Source: CAXBCP01 sp963977005
GTDB taxonomy: Bacteria > Pseudomonadota > Alphaproteobacteria > MPNO01 > UBA830
Length of the DNA: 64,000 nt
NCBI GenBank assembly: GCA_963977005.1
Contig: CAXBMQ010000022.1
Span: 14,222-78,221, forward strand
Reading direction: 5' to 3'
The first letter of the stretch is position 1; every line of letters begins with the position of its first letter. Below are positions 26,892 to 36,555 of this stretch, piece after piece. The notes below the pieces were generated by a model that had not been told where the DNA came from, did no database searches, and was given only the letters and a program-made list of their open reading frames with translations. The translations under genes and the position numbers were made by a program.

Positions 26892-28087
26892 TGACGAACG
26901 AAAAACCGGCCCGGACGGATGTGCCGCGACGGGTCACCATTCTGGGATCGACGGGATCGATCGGCTGCAGCACGATCGATCTGATAGAGCGCGATCCAGA
27001 TGCGTATGTAATCGAAGCGCTGACGGCGAATCGCAGCGTCGATGCGCTGGCGGCGCAGGCGCGGCAGTTTAACGCCCGGTTTGTCGCGGTTGCGGACCCC
27101 GATTGCTACGGCGCGCTGAAAACGGCGATGGCCGGCACGGATGCGGAAATCGCGGCCGGCCCGGAGGCCATTGTCGAGGCTGCCGCGCGGGACGCCGACT
27201 GGGTGATGGCCGGCATTGTCGGTGCCGCGGGCCTGGAACCCACGTTACAGGCGGCCCGGGCAGGGGCCGTTGTTGCGTTTGCTAACAAGGAATGTCTCGT
27301 CTGCGCCGGCGACCTGATGCTCGAGGAAATCGCAAAAAGCGGCGCCACCCTGCTGCCGGTCGATTCGGAGCATAATGCTATTTTCCAGGTGTTCGATTTC
27401 GACCGGCGCGAGTCGATCGAGAAAATCATTCTGACCGCGTCGGGAGGCCCGTTCCGCGAAACCGGCCTTGAAGAAATGCGCAAGGTGACGCCCGCGCAGG
27501 CGGTTGCGCACCCCAACTGGGACATGGGCGCCAAGATTTCCGTCGATTCGGCGACCATGATGAACAAGGGTCTTGAACTGATAGAGGCCTACTATCTTTT
27601 CGGAATTCCCGAAGAACGGATCGATATCCTGGTTCACCCGCAATCCATTATTCACAGCATGGTGTCGTATATCGACGGATCGGTACTGGCGCAGCTCGGG
27701 ACTCCCGATATGCGGACGCCGATATCCTATACCCTGGCCTGGCCGCAGCGCATGACCGCGCCCAGCGCCCGGCTGGACCTCGGCGATATCGCGACACTGA
27801 CCTTCGAAGCGCCTGATTCTGAAAGGTTTCCGGCGCTGACGCTCGCACGGGAAGCCTTGAAAACCGGCGGCTCTGCACCTACTATCCTGAATGCGTCAAA
27901 CGAGGTTGCCGTGGCGGGTTTTCTCGAGGGCAGGCTCGGTTTTCTGGACATTCCGCGGGTCGTTGCGGAAACGCTTGAAAAGATGCCCGGGAGCGCGATC
28001 GGCTCGGTCGATGACGTTCTGTCGGTCGATGGGGCGGCGCGGCAGGTTGCGGCTGACATAATGTCCGATATTCGAATTCGGGCCTGA
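26891..28087 (+). CDS. dxr: 1-deoxy-D-xylulose 5-phosphate reductoisomerase
   Basis: The 398-residue enzyme makes MEP, the committed step of non-mevalonate isoprenoid synthesis, which feeds UppS upstream. The NADPH-binding motif VTILGSTGSIGCSTIDL is at the start. AFANKECLVCAG, LLPVDSEHNAIFQ and AHPNWDMGAKISVDSATMMN, which includes catalytic and metal-binding residues, follow. The ATG overlapping the cdsA stop (TGATG) is preferred to a GTG three codons earlier. Confidence 0.95.
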   Translation: MTNEKPARTDVPRRVTILGSTGSIGCSTIDLIERDPDAYVIEALTANRSVDALAAQARQFNARFVAVADPDCYGALKTAMAGTDAEIAAGPEAIVEAAARDADWVMAGIVGAAGLEPTLQAARAGAVVAFANKECLVCAGDLMLEEIAKSGATLLPVDSEHNAIFQVFDFDRRESIEKIILTASGGPFRETGLEEMRKVTPAQAVAHPNWDMGAKISVDSATMMNKGLELIEAYYLFGIPEERIDILVHPQSIIHSMVSYIDGSVLAQLGTPDMRTPISYTLAWPQRMTAPSARLDLGDIATLTFEAPDSERFPALTLAREALKTGGSAPTILNASNEVAVAGFLEGRLGFLDIPRVVAETLEKMPGSAIGSVDDVLSVDGAARQVAADIMSDIRIRA

Positions 28088-28129
28088 TAACGGAATGTTT
28101 GGGACCGAAACAGTACATATTGTGATTTG

Positions 28130-29302
28130 ATGCTCGAATTATTTGCGGTGATCTGGGACTACGTAATTCCCTTTCTGGTGGTCCTGACCGTGCTCGTGTT
28201 CGTGCATGAGATGGGGCACTACCTTGCCGCGCGGAAATGCGGCATCCGGGTAGAGGTGTTCTCGGTCGGGTTCGGACGCGAGATCTTCGGCTGGACTGAT
28301 AAGGTCGGCACCCGCTGGAAACTGAGTGCGATCCCGTTCGGCGGCTACGTCAAGATGTTCGGCGAGATGCAGACCCACAGGGATGCGCCGCCCGAGCGGG
28401 AAAACGGTGCCCCGGCGCCGGCAGATGACGGCAGCGGCATTGCCACCGGCGCGCCCGACGCCTTCGATTCCAAATCGCTGGGCCAGCGCGCTTTCGTGGT
28501 TTTCGCGGGACCGCTTGCAAATTTCCTGTTTGCGATCGTTATCCTCGCGGGGATGTTCATGACGGTCGGCCAGCCCTTCACGCCGTCGGATATCGGCACC
28601 GTCATTCCGAATTCCGCGGCGGAACGCGCCGGCTTTCAGCCCGGCGACGTGATCACCGGCATCGACGGCACGCGCGTCGAGCGGTTCGAACAGGTCATCC
28701 GGACAGTCCAGTTGCGCCCCGGCGAGACGCTGGTCTTCCAGGTCCAGCGCGGCGACCGCGAAATTTCCCTGACTGCCGTGCCCGATGTGCTGGATCAGAA
28801 AGACCGCTTCGGCAACCAGCAGCGAATTGGCCGCCTCGGTATTTCCCGTGCCGGTACGGATATGAAGCTTATCAAGCACGATCCGTTGACGGCGGTGTGG
28901 CGTGCGACGACTGAAACCTACGTGCTGACCGGCAGTATTTTTTCGGCCCTGGGGCAGATCATCCGGGGGACCCGCTCGACGAAGGAACTCGGCGGTCCGA
29001 TCCGGATCGCGGAAATGTCGGGCAACGTCTGGCAGGCCGGTCTGATAAGCGTGCTGATGTTTGCAACGATCCTGTCGATAAACCTCGGACTGATAAACCT
29101 GTTTCCGGTGCCGATGCTGGATGGCGGACATCTGCTTTTCTATGCGATCGAAGCGCTGCGGGGTCGGCCGCTGGGGCTGCGGGCACAGGAATACGGCTTG
29201 CGGATCGGGATTGCGATGGTCATGGCCCTGATGGTCTTCGCAACCTGGAACGATCTTGTGCAGTTACGGGTCGTCGACTTTTTCGTAAATCTGGTAACGT
29301 GA
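28130..29302 (+). CDS. rseP: Site-2 RIP metalloprotease RseP
   Basis: The 390-residue inner-membrane protease cleaves membrane-embedded substrates such as anti-sigma factors and remnant signal peptides. The zinc site HEMGH lies in the first membrane helix, and the second metal motif NLFPVPMLDGGHLLFY is near the C terminus. A PDZ domain lies between them (SAAERAGFQPGDVITGIDGT). A run of Pro/Ala/Asp residues around position 90 is an insertion of the type often seen in alphaproteobacteria. The stop overlaps the bamA GTG start. Confidence 0.95.
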   Translation: MLELFAVIWDYVIPFLVVLTVLVFVHEMGHYLAARKCGIRVEVFSVGFGREIFGWTDKVGTRWKLSAIPFGGYVKMFGEMQTHRDAPPERENGAPAPADDGSGIATGAPDAFDSKSLGQRAFVVFAGPLANFLFAIVILAGMFMTVGQPFTPSDIGTVIPNSAAERAGFQPGDVITGIDGTRVERFEQVIRTVQLRPGETLVFQVQRGDREISLTAVPDVLDQKDRFGNQQRIGRLGISRAGTDMKLIKHDPLTAVWRATTETYVLTGSIFSALGQIIRGTRSTKELGGPIRIAEMSGNVWQAGLISVLMFATILSINLGLINLFPVPMLDGGHLLFYAIEALRGRPLGLRAQEYGLRIGIAMVMALMVFATWNDLVQLRVVDFFVNLVT

Positions 29303-31623
29303 AGATCGACGGCGTGATGAAACCGAAATCAAAAAGCGTCGGCCGCGCGTTCCACCGGTTGCTCACAACGCTGTTCGCAATAACAGTGTTGGCTGCGGCT
29401 TTCGCGCATACAGCGCAGGCGCAGGGACTTGACAATCGTCTGCGCGAAATCCGGGTGGAAGGCGCTCAGCGGATCGAAGCGGATACAGTGCGGTCGTACA
29501 TGGGACTGCGCGCGGGCGATCAGGTTACGGCGGCGGGGCTCGACAAGTCGCTCAAGGCGCTCTTTGCGACGGGCTTGTTTGCAGACGTCAATATACGCCA
29601 GGACGGGCCCGACGTTGTCGTGCGGGTGGTTGAAAACCCGATCATCAACCGGATCGCGTTCGAGGGAAACAAGCGGATTTCGAACGAGATTCTGAACGAC
29701 GAGGTAAAGCTGCGGCCCCGTATCGTGTTTACCCGTGCCCGGGTGCAGACCGATCTTCAGCGGATTATGGACGTATACCGGCGCAGCGGGCGTTTCTCGG
29801 CGACCGTCGTGCCCAAGGTGATCCAGCTTCCCCAGAACCGTGTCGACCTGGTCTTCGAGATCAGTGAAGGCGAATTGACCGAGATCCGCAAAATCGCGTT
29901 TGTCGGCAACAAGGAATTCGACGACGGCGACCTGAGGGAGGTCATTCAGACGCGGGAGACCGCCTGGTACCGTTTTCTGTCGTCCGACGATACGTACGAT
30001 CCGGACCGGCTGACCTTCGACCGCGAACTGCTCCGCCGGCATTACCTGGCGAACGGGTATGCGGACTTTCGCGTGATATCCGCCGTGGCCGAACTGACGC
30101 CGGACAGCTCTGCGTTTTTCGTGACATTCACCGTGGACGAGGGCGAGCGCTATAAATTCGGCAAGATAGACATCACGACCCAGCTGAAGGACCTCGATGT
30201 CGCCAAACTCCGCGAAGAGCAGTCGATCGAGACGGGCGACTGGTACAATGCGGACGAGGTCGAGGGATTGATCGGCAAGTTGACGGATGCCGTCGGCGTC
30301 CTCGGCTATGCGTTTGTCGATATTCGTCCCCGCGTTCGCCGCGACAGGAAAACCCGGACCATCGACGTCACTTTCGTTATTCAGGAAGGGCCGCGTGTCT
30401 TCGTCGAACTGGTGAAGATATCGGGCAATGTGCGTACGCTGGACAAGGTCATCCGCCGTGAAGTCCTGCTTGTCGAGGGCGATGCCTTCAACACATCGAA
30501 ATTGCGACGGACCCGTCAGCGCATTCGTAATCTCGGGTTCTTTGAGCGGGTCGAGATTGAAAACAAGGCGGGGTCGGCGCGCGACAAGACCGTCGTCGAG
30601 GTGTCCGTCAAGGAACGTTCGACCGGCGAGATTTCGTTCGGCGCCGGTTTTTCGAGTTCCAGCGGTGTGCTGGGCGACGCCAGTATCCGCGAACGAAACC
30701 TGCTGGGCAGGGGCCAGGATCTCCGTCTCGGGGTGCAGATTGGCGAGCGCCAGCAGCAGATCGACCTGTCCTTCACGGAACCCTACTTTCTGGACAAGAA
30801 CCTGTCTGCCGGGTTCGACATCTTCAGTACCAGCAGGGATCTACAGAACGAAAGCTCCTTCGATCGCGAATCTCTTGGTTTTTCCTTGAGGACCGGTTAC
30901 CGGATCACAGAGCCTTTGTCACAGACGTGGCGCTATACGTTGCGCGAGGACAAGATCACCGACGTCGCATCGGATGCTTCTCTGGCGATCAAGGAACAGG
31001 AAGGCGAATTTATCACCTCCTCGGTCGGCCAGTCGCTGCTTTACGACAAGCGGGACGATAAATTCAATCCGACAAAGGGCTATTTCGTCGAACTGGAAAA
31101 TACCGTTGCCGGGCTGGGCGGCGATTCCAATTACCTGCGGAACGAACTGTCCGGCGGCACGTTCTATCAGATCTACGACAAATGGATCGTCAATGTGGGC
31201 GCGGGCGCGGGTTATATTATCGGCCTCGGTGACGATATTCGAATCATCGACCGGTTCTTCCTGGGCGGCAAAACCCTTCGCGGTTTCGAGGATTCGGGTG
31301 TTGGGCCGCGGGACAGAGCCTCCGGCGACTCTATCGGCGGCAACTGGTTCTACCGGACCACCGTGGGCCTGACGTTCCCGCTGGGGCTTCCGAATGAATT
31401 CGGTGTCCGGGGACGCGTCTTTACCGATGCCGGCAGCATCGGGGAGAATGACAGCTCGTTCGCAACCGTGACGGATACCGCTTCTGTTAGAATGTCCGTC
31501 GGAACAGGTATATTATGGGACTCTCCGTTCGGTCCGGTGAATATCGATTTCGCCAAAGCGTTGTTAAAGGAGGATTTCGATGAGACAGAGCTTGTCAGGT
31601 TTAGTTTCGGGGCAAGATTTTGA
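29299..31623 (+). CDS. bamA: Outer membrane protein assembly factor BamA
   Basis: The 774-residue Omp85 protein inserts beta-barrel proteins into the outer membrane. After a signal peptide ending in AHTAQAQG come five POTRA repeats, for example IREIRVEGAQRIEADTVRSY, then a 16-strand barrel with FFLGGKTLRGFEDSGVGPRD, the conserved lid-loop motif. The sequence ends RFSFGARF with the required terminal phenylalanine. The GTG start overlaps rseP (GTGA); an ATG six codons later is an equally possible start. Gene order with skp and lpxD is standard. Confidence 0.96.
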   Translation: MKIDGVMKPKSKSVGRAFHRLLTTLFAITVLAAAFAHTAQAQGLDNRLREIRVEGAQRIEADTVRSYMGLRAGDQVTAAGLDKSLKALFATGLFADVNIRQDGPDVVVRVVENPIINRIAFEGNKRISNEILNDEVKLRPRIVFTRARVQTDLQRIMDVYRRSGRFSATVVPKVIQLPQNRVDLVFEISEGELTEIRKIAFVGNKEFDDGDLREVIQTRETAWYRFLSSDDTYDPDRLTFDRELLRRHYLANGYADFRVISAVAELTPDSSAFFVTFTVDEGERYKFGKIDITTQLKDLDVAKLREEQSIETGDWYNADEVEGLIGKLTDAVGVLGYAFVDIRPRVRRDRKTRTIDVTFVIQEGPRVFVELVKISGNVRTLDKVIRREVLLVEGDAFNTSKLRRTRQRIRNLGFFERVEIENKAGSARDKTVVEVSVKERSTGEISFGAGFSSSSGVLGDASIRERNLLGRGQDLRLGVQIGERQQQIDLSFTEPYFLDKNLSAGFDIFSTSRDLQNESSFDRESLGFSLRTGYRITEPLSQTWRYTLREDKITDVASDASLAIKEQEGEFITSSVGQSLLYDKRDDKFNPTKGYFVELENTVAGLGGDSNYLRNELSGGTFYQIYDKWIVNVGAGAGYIIGLGDDIRIIDRFFLGGKTLRGFEDSGVGPRDRASGDSIGGNWFYRTTVGLTFPLGLPNEFGVRGRVFTDAGSIGENDSSFATVTDTASVRMSVGTGILWDSPFGPVNIDFAKALLKEDFDETELVRFSFGARF

Positions 31624-31630
31624 TACATAA
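31580..31630 (+). other. Possible 16-codon coupling frame inside the bamA end
   Basis: A perfect AAGGAGG at 31567-31573 is followed seven bases later by an ATG opening a 16-codon frame (MRQSLSGLVSGQDFDT). It ends at a TAA eight bases past the TTG start of skp. The Shine-Dalgarno match may be a by-product of the bamA codons for Lys-Glu-Asp. If translated, ribosomes would terminate right at the weak skp start and could re-initiate there. Confidence 0.25.
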
Positions 31631-32213
31631 AATCAGCGTATCGATATCTCTCGCCCTTTTAGGGGCGTTCGCCCTTGTCGTTCTGCCGGCGAAGGTAGAT
31701 GCGCAGGAAATTCCCGTGCCGAAAATCGGTGTGGTTGACGTCCAGAAAGTCCTGAGGGATTCCAAGGCTGCCAAGAGCATTCGGCCTGAATTCGAGAAAA
31801 TGCGTAAGGCATTTCAGAAACAGGTGAGCGAACAGGAGCAGAGACTGCGTCAGGCTGAACAGGAGCTCAGCCGTCAGCGGGCTATTCTTGCGCCGGAAGC
31901 TTTCAGTCAGAAACGCCGGGCCTTTAGCGAGGAAGCGCGGAAGGCGCAAAGCTCTGTACAGGAGCGTCGGCGGCAGCTCGACCGGGCTTTCAATGATACC
32001 AAGAACGAAATCCTGAAAAACCTGGTCGTCGTCGCCCAGGAAGTTGCCGAGGCCAAGAAGCTCAACATGCTGCTGGAAAAGCGTTTTGTGTTTTTGTCAG
32101 CGAAAACGATGGACGTGACCAATGAGGTGATTGCCCGGCTGGACAAACGTTTGCCGAAACTCGCCGTCAAAATGGGCAAAGCGAACCAGGGCACCGGCAA
32201 AGGCAAGAACTAG
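31620..32213 (+). CDS. skp: Periplasmic chaperone Skp/OmpH family
   Basis: The 197-residue protein has a signal peptide ending around VDAQE, then a Skp core opening with PKIGVVDVQKVLRDSKAAKS and long charged helices (EFEKMRKAFQKQVSEQEQRL), which form the tentacles that hold unfolded outer-membrane proteins. It delivers clients to BamA. The only sensible start is TTG, overlapping the bamA stop (TTGA), so translation is coupled. The C terminus ends in a Lys/Gly-rich tail. Confidence 0.9.
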   Translation: MIHKISVSISLALLGAFALVVLPAKVDAQEIPVPKIGVVDVQKVLRDSKAAKSIRPEFEKMRKAFQKQVSEQEQRLRQAEQELSRQRAILAPEAFSQKRRAFSEEARKAQSSVQERRRQLDRAFNDTKNEILKNLVVVAQEVAEAKKLNMLLEKRFVFLSAKTMDVTNEVIARLDKRLPKLAVKMGKANQGTGKGKN

Positions 32214-32215
32214 CC

Positions 32216-33244
32216 ATGGCGCCGGATCCCAGGTTTTTCCCCGCCGCCGGACCATTTTCGCTGGAACAGCTTGCAGAGATCGCGGAAGCGACTGTTGAAG
32301 GAACCGCGCCCGCAGGCACTGTTTTTACCAATGTCGCCGCGCTCGACGATGCCGATGCCGCCACCGTCAGCTTCCTCGACAACAAGGCGTACGCGGATCA
32401 ATTTCGCCAGAGCGAGGCCGGGTGCTGTATCGTCGCGCCGAAGTTTGCAGCCGAGGCACCCGACGGGATGACCTGTCTGGTGACGGATACGCCTTATCTT
32501 TCCTATGCCCGGGTGGCGGAGGCTTTCCATCCGGATATCGAAAATTCCTATTGTCCCGCCGAGAACGGTCCGAATATTCATCCGACTGCGCAAATCGGCG
32601 CGGGAACGATAGTGGGTGCCGGAACGATTGTCGGTCCGGGCGCGGAGATAGGCGCCGATTGCCGCATTGGCCCCAACGCCTATATCGGAGATGGGGTCCG
32701 CATCGGCGACCGGTGCAGGATCGGCCCGTCGGTGTCGGTTCGCTTTGCCCTGCTGGGTAATGACGTCTCGCTTTTTGCCGGCGTGAGAATAGGCGAGCCC
32801 GGATTCGGGTTTGCGGTATCATCGACGGGCGCCGTGACGGTCCCTCAACTTGGACGTGTCGTTATCGAGGATCATGTCGAGGTTGGCGCAAACTCGACAA
32901 TCGATCGCGGCGCCGGGCCCGATACGGTCGTCGGGGCGGGCACGAGGATTGATAATCTGGTACAGATCGGGCACAACGTCCGGATCGGAAAGAGTTGCAT
33001 TATCGTTGCACAAACCGGGATTGCGGGGAGCTGTAAAATCGGTAACGGCGTCCAGTTGGGCGGACAGGCAGGCATCGCGGGGCATCTCGATATCGGCGAC
33101 GGCGCGCGGGTCGCTGCCCAGTCGGGAGTCCATCGCGACGTCGAAGCAGGGTCTACAATCGGCGGTACGCCAGCTGTGCCGCTGCGCGAGCATTTCAGGC
33201 GTCTCACGGCCCTCGCGCGACTAGCAGGAGAAAAAGGAAGGTAG
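32216..33244 (+). CDS. lpxD: UDP-3-O-(3-hydroxyacyl)glucosamine N-acyltransferase
   Basis: The 342-residue enzyme adds the N-linked acyl chain in lipid A synthesis. After an N-terminal uridine-binding domain, left-handed beta-helix hexapeptide repeats are obvious, for example IHPTAQIGAGTIVGAGTIVG and IGADCRIGPNAYIGDGV. NLVQIGHNVRIGKSC contains the active-site histidine. The gene begins two bases after skp. It works before LpxB and after LpxA/LpxC in the cytoplasm. Confidence 0.95.
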   Translation: MAPDPRFFPAAGPFSLEQLAEIAEATVEGTAPAGTVFTNVAALDDADAATVSFLDNKAYADQFRQSEAGCCIVAPKFAAEAPDGMTCLVTDTPYLSYARVAEAFHPDIENSYCPAENGPNIHPTAQIGAGTIVGAGTIVGPGAEIGADCRIGPNAYIGDGVRIGDRCRIGPSVSVRFALLGNDVSLFAGVRIGEPGFGFAVSSTGAVTVPQLGRVVIEDHVEVGANSTIDRGAGPDTVVGAGTRIDNLVQIGHNVRIGKSCIIVAQTGIAGSCKIGNGVQLGGQAGIAGHLDIGDGARVAAQSGVHRDVEAGSTIGGTPAVPLREHFRRLTALARLAGEKGR

Positions 33245-33245
33245 A

Positions 33246-33713
33246 ATGGATACTGTGGAAACAACTGGCCAGTTGGATCTGATCGATATCAACCGGATCA
33301 TGGAATTGATCCCCCATCGCTACCCTTTCCTGATGATAGAACGCGTGATCGATATTGTGCCCGGCGTGAAGGCGACCGGCGTCAAGAATGTGTCGATCAA
33401 CGAGCCGTATTTTGTCGGTCACTTTCCCGAAAAGCCGGTGATGCCGGGCGTTCTTATCATCGAGGCGATGGCGCAGACCGCCGCCGTTCTGGTGGTTCAC
33501 ACGCTTGGTAAAGAGGCCGAAGGCAAGCTCGTCTATTTCATGTCTGTCGACGGGGCCCGGTTCAGGAAGCCGGTCGAGCCGGGCGACCAGATTCACGTCG
33601 AAGTGGTCAAGCAGCGAACGCGGGGCAATGTATGGAAATTCGCCGGCCGGGCAATGGTTGGCGACACCCTGGTCGCGGAGGCTACCTACGCCGCCATGAT
33701 CATGACGGATTGA
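33246..33713 (+). CDS. fabZ: 3-hydroxyacyl-ACP dehydratase FabZ
   Basis: The 155-residue hot-dog-fold enzyme dehydrates 3-hydroxyacyl-ACP in fatty acid elongation. The catalytic histidine is in LIPHRYPFLMIERV and the catalytic glutamate in PVMPGVLIIEAMAQ. Its location between lpxD and lpxA is the common proteobacterial arrangement; both pathways compete for 3-hydroxyacyl-ACP. It starts one base after lpxD and is of normal length. Confidence 0.96.
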   Translation: MDTVETTGQLDLIDINRIMELIPHRYPFLMIERVIDIVPGVKATGVKNVSINEPYFVGHFPEKPVMPGVLIIEAMAQTAAVLVVHTLGKEAEGKLVYFMSVDGARFRKPVEPGDQIHVEVVKQRTRGNVWKFAGRAMVGDTLVAEATYAAMIMTD

Positions 33714-33720
33714 GAACTTT

Positions 33721-34521
33721 ATGAGCAATATACATCCCACGGCAATCGTGGATGCCTCGGCGGATATCGGCGACGGTGTCGCGATCGGCCCCTATAGTGT
33801 TGTCGGGCCCGACGTGACCATCGGTGACGGCTGCGTCTTGCTGTCCCACGTGGTGCTCGACGGCCGGACAGCCCTGGGCCCGAACTGCCGGATTTATCCG
33901 TTTGCGTCGATCGGTCACCAGCCGCAGGACATGAAATACCATGGCGAACCGTCGACGCTGACGATCGGGGCCAACAATATCTTTCGCGAACATGTGACGG
34001 TAAATCCCGGTACCGAGGGTGGCGGGATGGTCACGTCGATCGGGAATAACTGCCTGTTCATGGTGGGCGCCCACGTCGCGCATGACTGTGTTGTCGGCAA
34101 TCATGTCATTATGGCGAATAATGCGACCCTTGCCGGACACGTGGTCGTTGACGATTTCGCGATTATCGGCGGGCTGTCCGCCATCCACCAGTTCTGCCGG
34201 ATCGGCCGTCATGCGATGGTCGGCGGCATGTCCGGCGTCGAGAGCGATGTCATTCCCTATGGTTCGGTCATGGGCGACCGTGCGCGGCTGAGCGGGCTGA
34301 ATATTGTCGGTCTGAAACGCCGCGGGTTTTCGCGGTCGGATGTGACGGCGCTTCGCAAGGCTTATCGTCTGATGTTCGCCGAAGAGGGCACGATGGCCGA
34401 ACGTCTCGACGATGTGCATGAAAGCTTCAGCGAGCATGAAGCCATTATGGAAATTCTCGACTTTCTGAGGTCGGATTCGAGCCGCGCGATCTGTCAGCCA
34501 AAAGCCGAGCAAGGTGCGTAA
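33721..34521 (+). CDS. lpxA: UDP-N-acetylglucosamine acyltransferase
   Basis: The 266-residue trimeric enzyme performs the first step of lipid A synthesis, O-acylation of UDP-GlcNAc. It opens with IHPTAIVDASADIGDGVAIG, the hexapeptide-repeat helix, and includes FMVGAHVAHDCVVGNHV with the catalytic histidine. MSGVESDVIPYG and NIVGLKRRGFSRSDV follow as in known LpxA. It overlaps lpxI by eight bases. Confidence 0.96.
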   Translation: MSNIHPTAIVDASADIGDGVAIGPYSVVGPDVTIGDGCVLLSHVVLDGRTALGPNCRIYPFASIGHQPQDMKYHGEPSTLTIGANNIFREHVTVNPGTEGGGMVTSIGNNCLFMVGAHVAHDCVVGNHVIMANNATLAGHVVVDDFAIIGGLSAIHQFCRIGRHAMVGGMSGVESDVIPYGSVMGDRARLSGLNIVGLKRRGFSRSDVTALRKAYRLMFAEEGTMAERLDDVHESFSEHEAIMEILDFLRSDSSRAICQPKAEQGA

Positions 34522-35347
34522 GCTTGGCATAATTGCCGGTGGCGGTGCGCTGCCCGGACAAATTGTCTCTGCCTGCCGCGATACCGGAAGGCCCCATATC
34601 GTTCTGGCTTTCGAGGGGAGCGCCGATCCGGCATCGTTTGACGGTGCCCCGGTAGAATGGATCCGGGCGTCGGGCATCAGCAAGGCGCTTGATATCGCTC
34701 GCCGGGAAAAGGTCGAGGAACTCGTTCTGGTCGGCGGCATTCAGCGCCCGTCGATGTTAGAGTTGATGCGCGACGCCAGGTCCGCGAAATTTCTCGCCAA
34801 GGTCGGCACCCGTTTGTTGGGAGACGACAATCTCCTGTCCGCGGTTGTCCGCGAAATAGAAGAGTCCGAGGGCTTTCGCGTCATCGGGCCGGAAGTCATT
34901 CTGGAAGATATCCTCGCAACAGCGGGCAGTTACGGTGCGGTGGCGCCCGATGACGATGCCCGCGCCGATATTGCGCGCGGCGTCGCGGCCCTGCGTGTCA
35001 TGGGCGAACTCGATATCGGTCAGGGGGCGGTCGTTCAAAACGGCCGGATCCTCGGGGTCGAGGGTGCCGAGGGGACCGATCGGCTGATCGAACGCTGCGC
35101 CGAATTCGTTCGCAGCGATTCCCCCGGCGGCGTGTTCGTCAAAGCGCCAAAGCCGTCGCAGGAACGCCGGATCGATCTGCCCGCCGTCGGGCTGTCGACG
35201 CTGCGGAACGTGATCCGGGCGGGCCTGCGCGGGATGGCGGTGGAGGCCGGCGGCGTGCTGGTGCTGGATCGCCAGGAAATGATCGCGGAGGCCGACCGTG
35301 CAGGCGTATTTTTCGTCGCTTTCGATCCCGCCGGCGACGCCGGCTGA
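34514..35347 (+). CDS. lpxI: UDP-2,3-diacylglucosamine pyrophosphatase LpxI
   Basis: This 277-residue DUF1009 protein hydrolyses UDP-2,3-diacylglucosamine to lipid X and UMP. LpxI replaces the unrelated LpxH in alphaproteobacteria. The start KLGIIAGGGALPGQIVSACR and the C-terminal LPAVGLSTLRNVIRAGLRG segment are family signatures. The GTG start lies inside the lpxA end. Its place between lpxA and lpxB is the typical one. Confidence 0.94.
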   Translation: MRKLGIIAGGGALPGQIVSACRDTGRPHIVLAFEGSADPASFDGAPVEWIRASGISKALDIARREKVEELVLVGGIQRPSMLELMRDARSAKFLAKVGTRLLGDDNLLSAVVREIEESEGFRVIGPEVILEDILATAGSYGAVAPDDDARADIARGVAALRVMGELDIGQGAVVQNGRILGVEGAEGTDRLIERCAEFVRSDSPGGVFVKAPKPSQERRIDLPAVGLSTLRNVIRAGLRGMAVEAGGVLVLDRQEMIAEADRAGVFFVAFDPAGDAG

Positions 35348-35358
35348 CCGGCGCGGGC

Positions 35359-36552
35359 ATGAACGATCCTGAAGAAACACCGTTGATCTGGCTGATCGCC
35401 GGCGAGCCGTCGGGCGATCTTATCGGCGCGCGGCTGATCGCGGCCCTCAACGAGCGGGCAGGCGGGCAGTTCCGCATCGCGGGGATCGGCGGCGAGGCGA
35501 TGGAGAGCGCCGGGCTGCAAAGCCGGTTCCCCATTTCGGATATCGCCGTGATGGGGCTTATCGAGATTATCCCCCGAATTCCCCTGATAAAGCGCCGGAT
35601 GCGCGAGACGATCGCGCAGATCAAACAGGATAACCCGGCGATTGTGGTGTCGATCGACGTGCCGGGCTTCTGCTACGACGTCTGGAAGGAGCTGCGGGGG
35701 ACCGATATACCGCTTGTGCATTACGTTGCGCCGACGGTCTGGGCCTGGCGGCCGGACCGGGCGAAAAAGTTCGCCCGCGAACTGGATCACCTGATGGCGC
35801 TTCTGCCGTTCGAGCCGCCCTATTTCGAGAAAGAAGGCCTCGATTGTACGTTTGTCGGGCACCCGGTGCTCGAAGGCGGTGCGGACAAGGGCGACGGGCT
35901 GCGGTTCAGAACGCAACACGGCATCGGCGCAGAGGCTACGGCGATCTGCGTATTGCCGGGAAGCCGCCGCGGAGAGCTCAAGCGTCTGGCGGAGGTCTTC
36001 AGGCAATCGGCAGAGGTTATCGCCGCGAAACATCCCGATGCCGTGTTCGTGTTTCCAACCGTGTCATATCTGAAGACGCAGGTCACGGAACTGGCGGAGA
36101 CCTGGCCGGGGCGTACGGTTGTCGTCGGTTCGATCGCCGAGAAATTCGATGCGATGCAGGCCTGCGATGTGGCAATGGCGGCGTCCGGCACGGTATCGCT
36201 CGAACTTGCGATGGCCCGGGTGCCGCATATCGTGGCCTACCGGATGAATGCGCTGACCGTCAGAATCGTGAAGCTGCTTCACGGGGTGAACCAGAAATTC
36301 GTCAATCTTGTAAATATTCTGCTGGACCGGGAAGTCGTTCCCGAATTCATCCAGGAACGCTGTCGCAGCGACCTTATCGCCGACTATATATGCCGCTTGC
36401 TGGCCGATCCCGCCCTGCGCGAAAATCAGATGAATTCGATCGACAGCGCACTATCGATGCTCCGTCCGGCAAGCGGCTCGCCCAGTGCGGCTGCGGCATC
36501 GGTCGTGGCGTCCTTGATGGCGCCGCACCACGCTTCACCAGAAAAGAGGTAA
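35359..36552 (+). CDS. lpxB: Lipid A disaccharide synthase
   Basis: The 397-residue GT19 glycosyltransferase joins lipid X to UDP-2,3-diacylglucosamine. It shows IWLIAGEPSGDLIGARLI at the start, VHYVAPTVWAWRPDRAKK in the middle, CVLPGSRRGELKRLAEVF and, near the C terminus, MAASGTVSLELAMARVPHI, all characteristic. It closes the lipid A cluster and begins 11 bases after lpxI. Confidence 0.95.
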   Translation: MNDPEETPLIWLIAGEPSGDLIGARLIAALNERAGGQFRIAGIGGEAMESAGLQSRFPISDIAVMGLIEIIPRIPLIKRRMRETIAQIKQDNPAIVVSIDVPGFCYDVWKELRGTDIPLVHYVAPTVWAWRPDRAKKFARELDHLMALLPFEPPYFEKEGLDCTFVGHPVLEGGADKGDGLRFRTQHGIGAEATAICVLPGSRRGELKRLAEVFRQSAEVIAAKHPDAVFVFPTVSYLKTQVTELAETWPGRTVVVGSIAEKFDAMQACDVAMAASGTVSLELAMARVPHIVAYRMNALTVRIVKLLHGVNQKFVNLVNILLDREVVPEFIQERCRSDLIADYICRLLADPALRENQMNSIDSALSMLRPASGSPSAAAASVVASLMAPHHASPEKR

Positions 36553-36555
36553 ATC

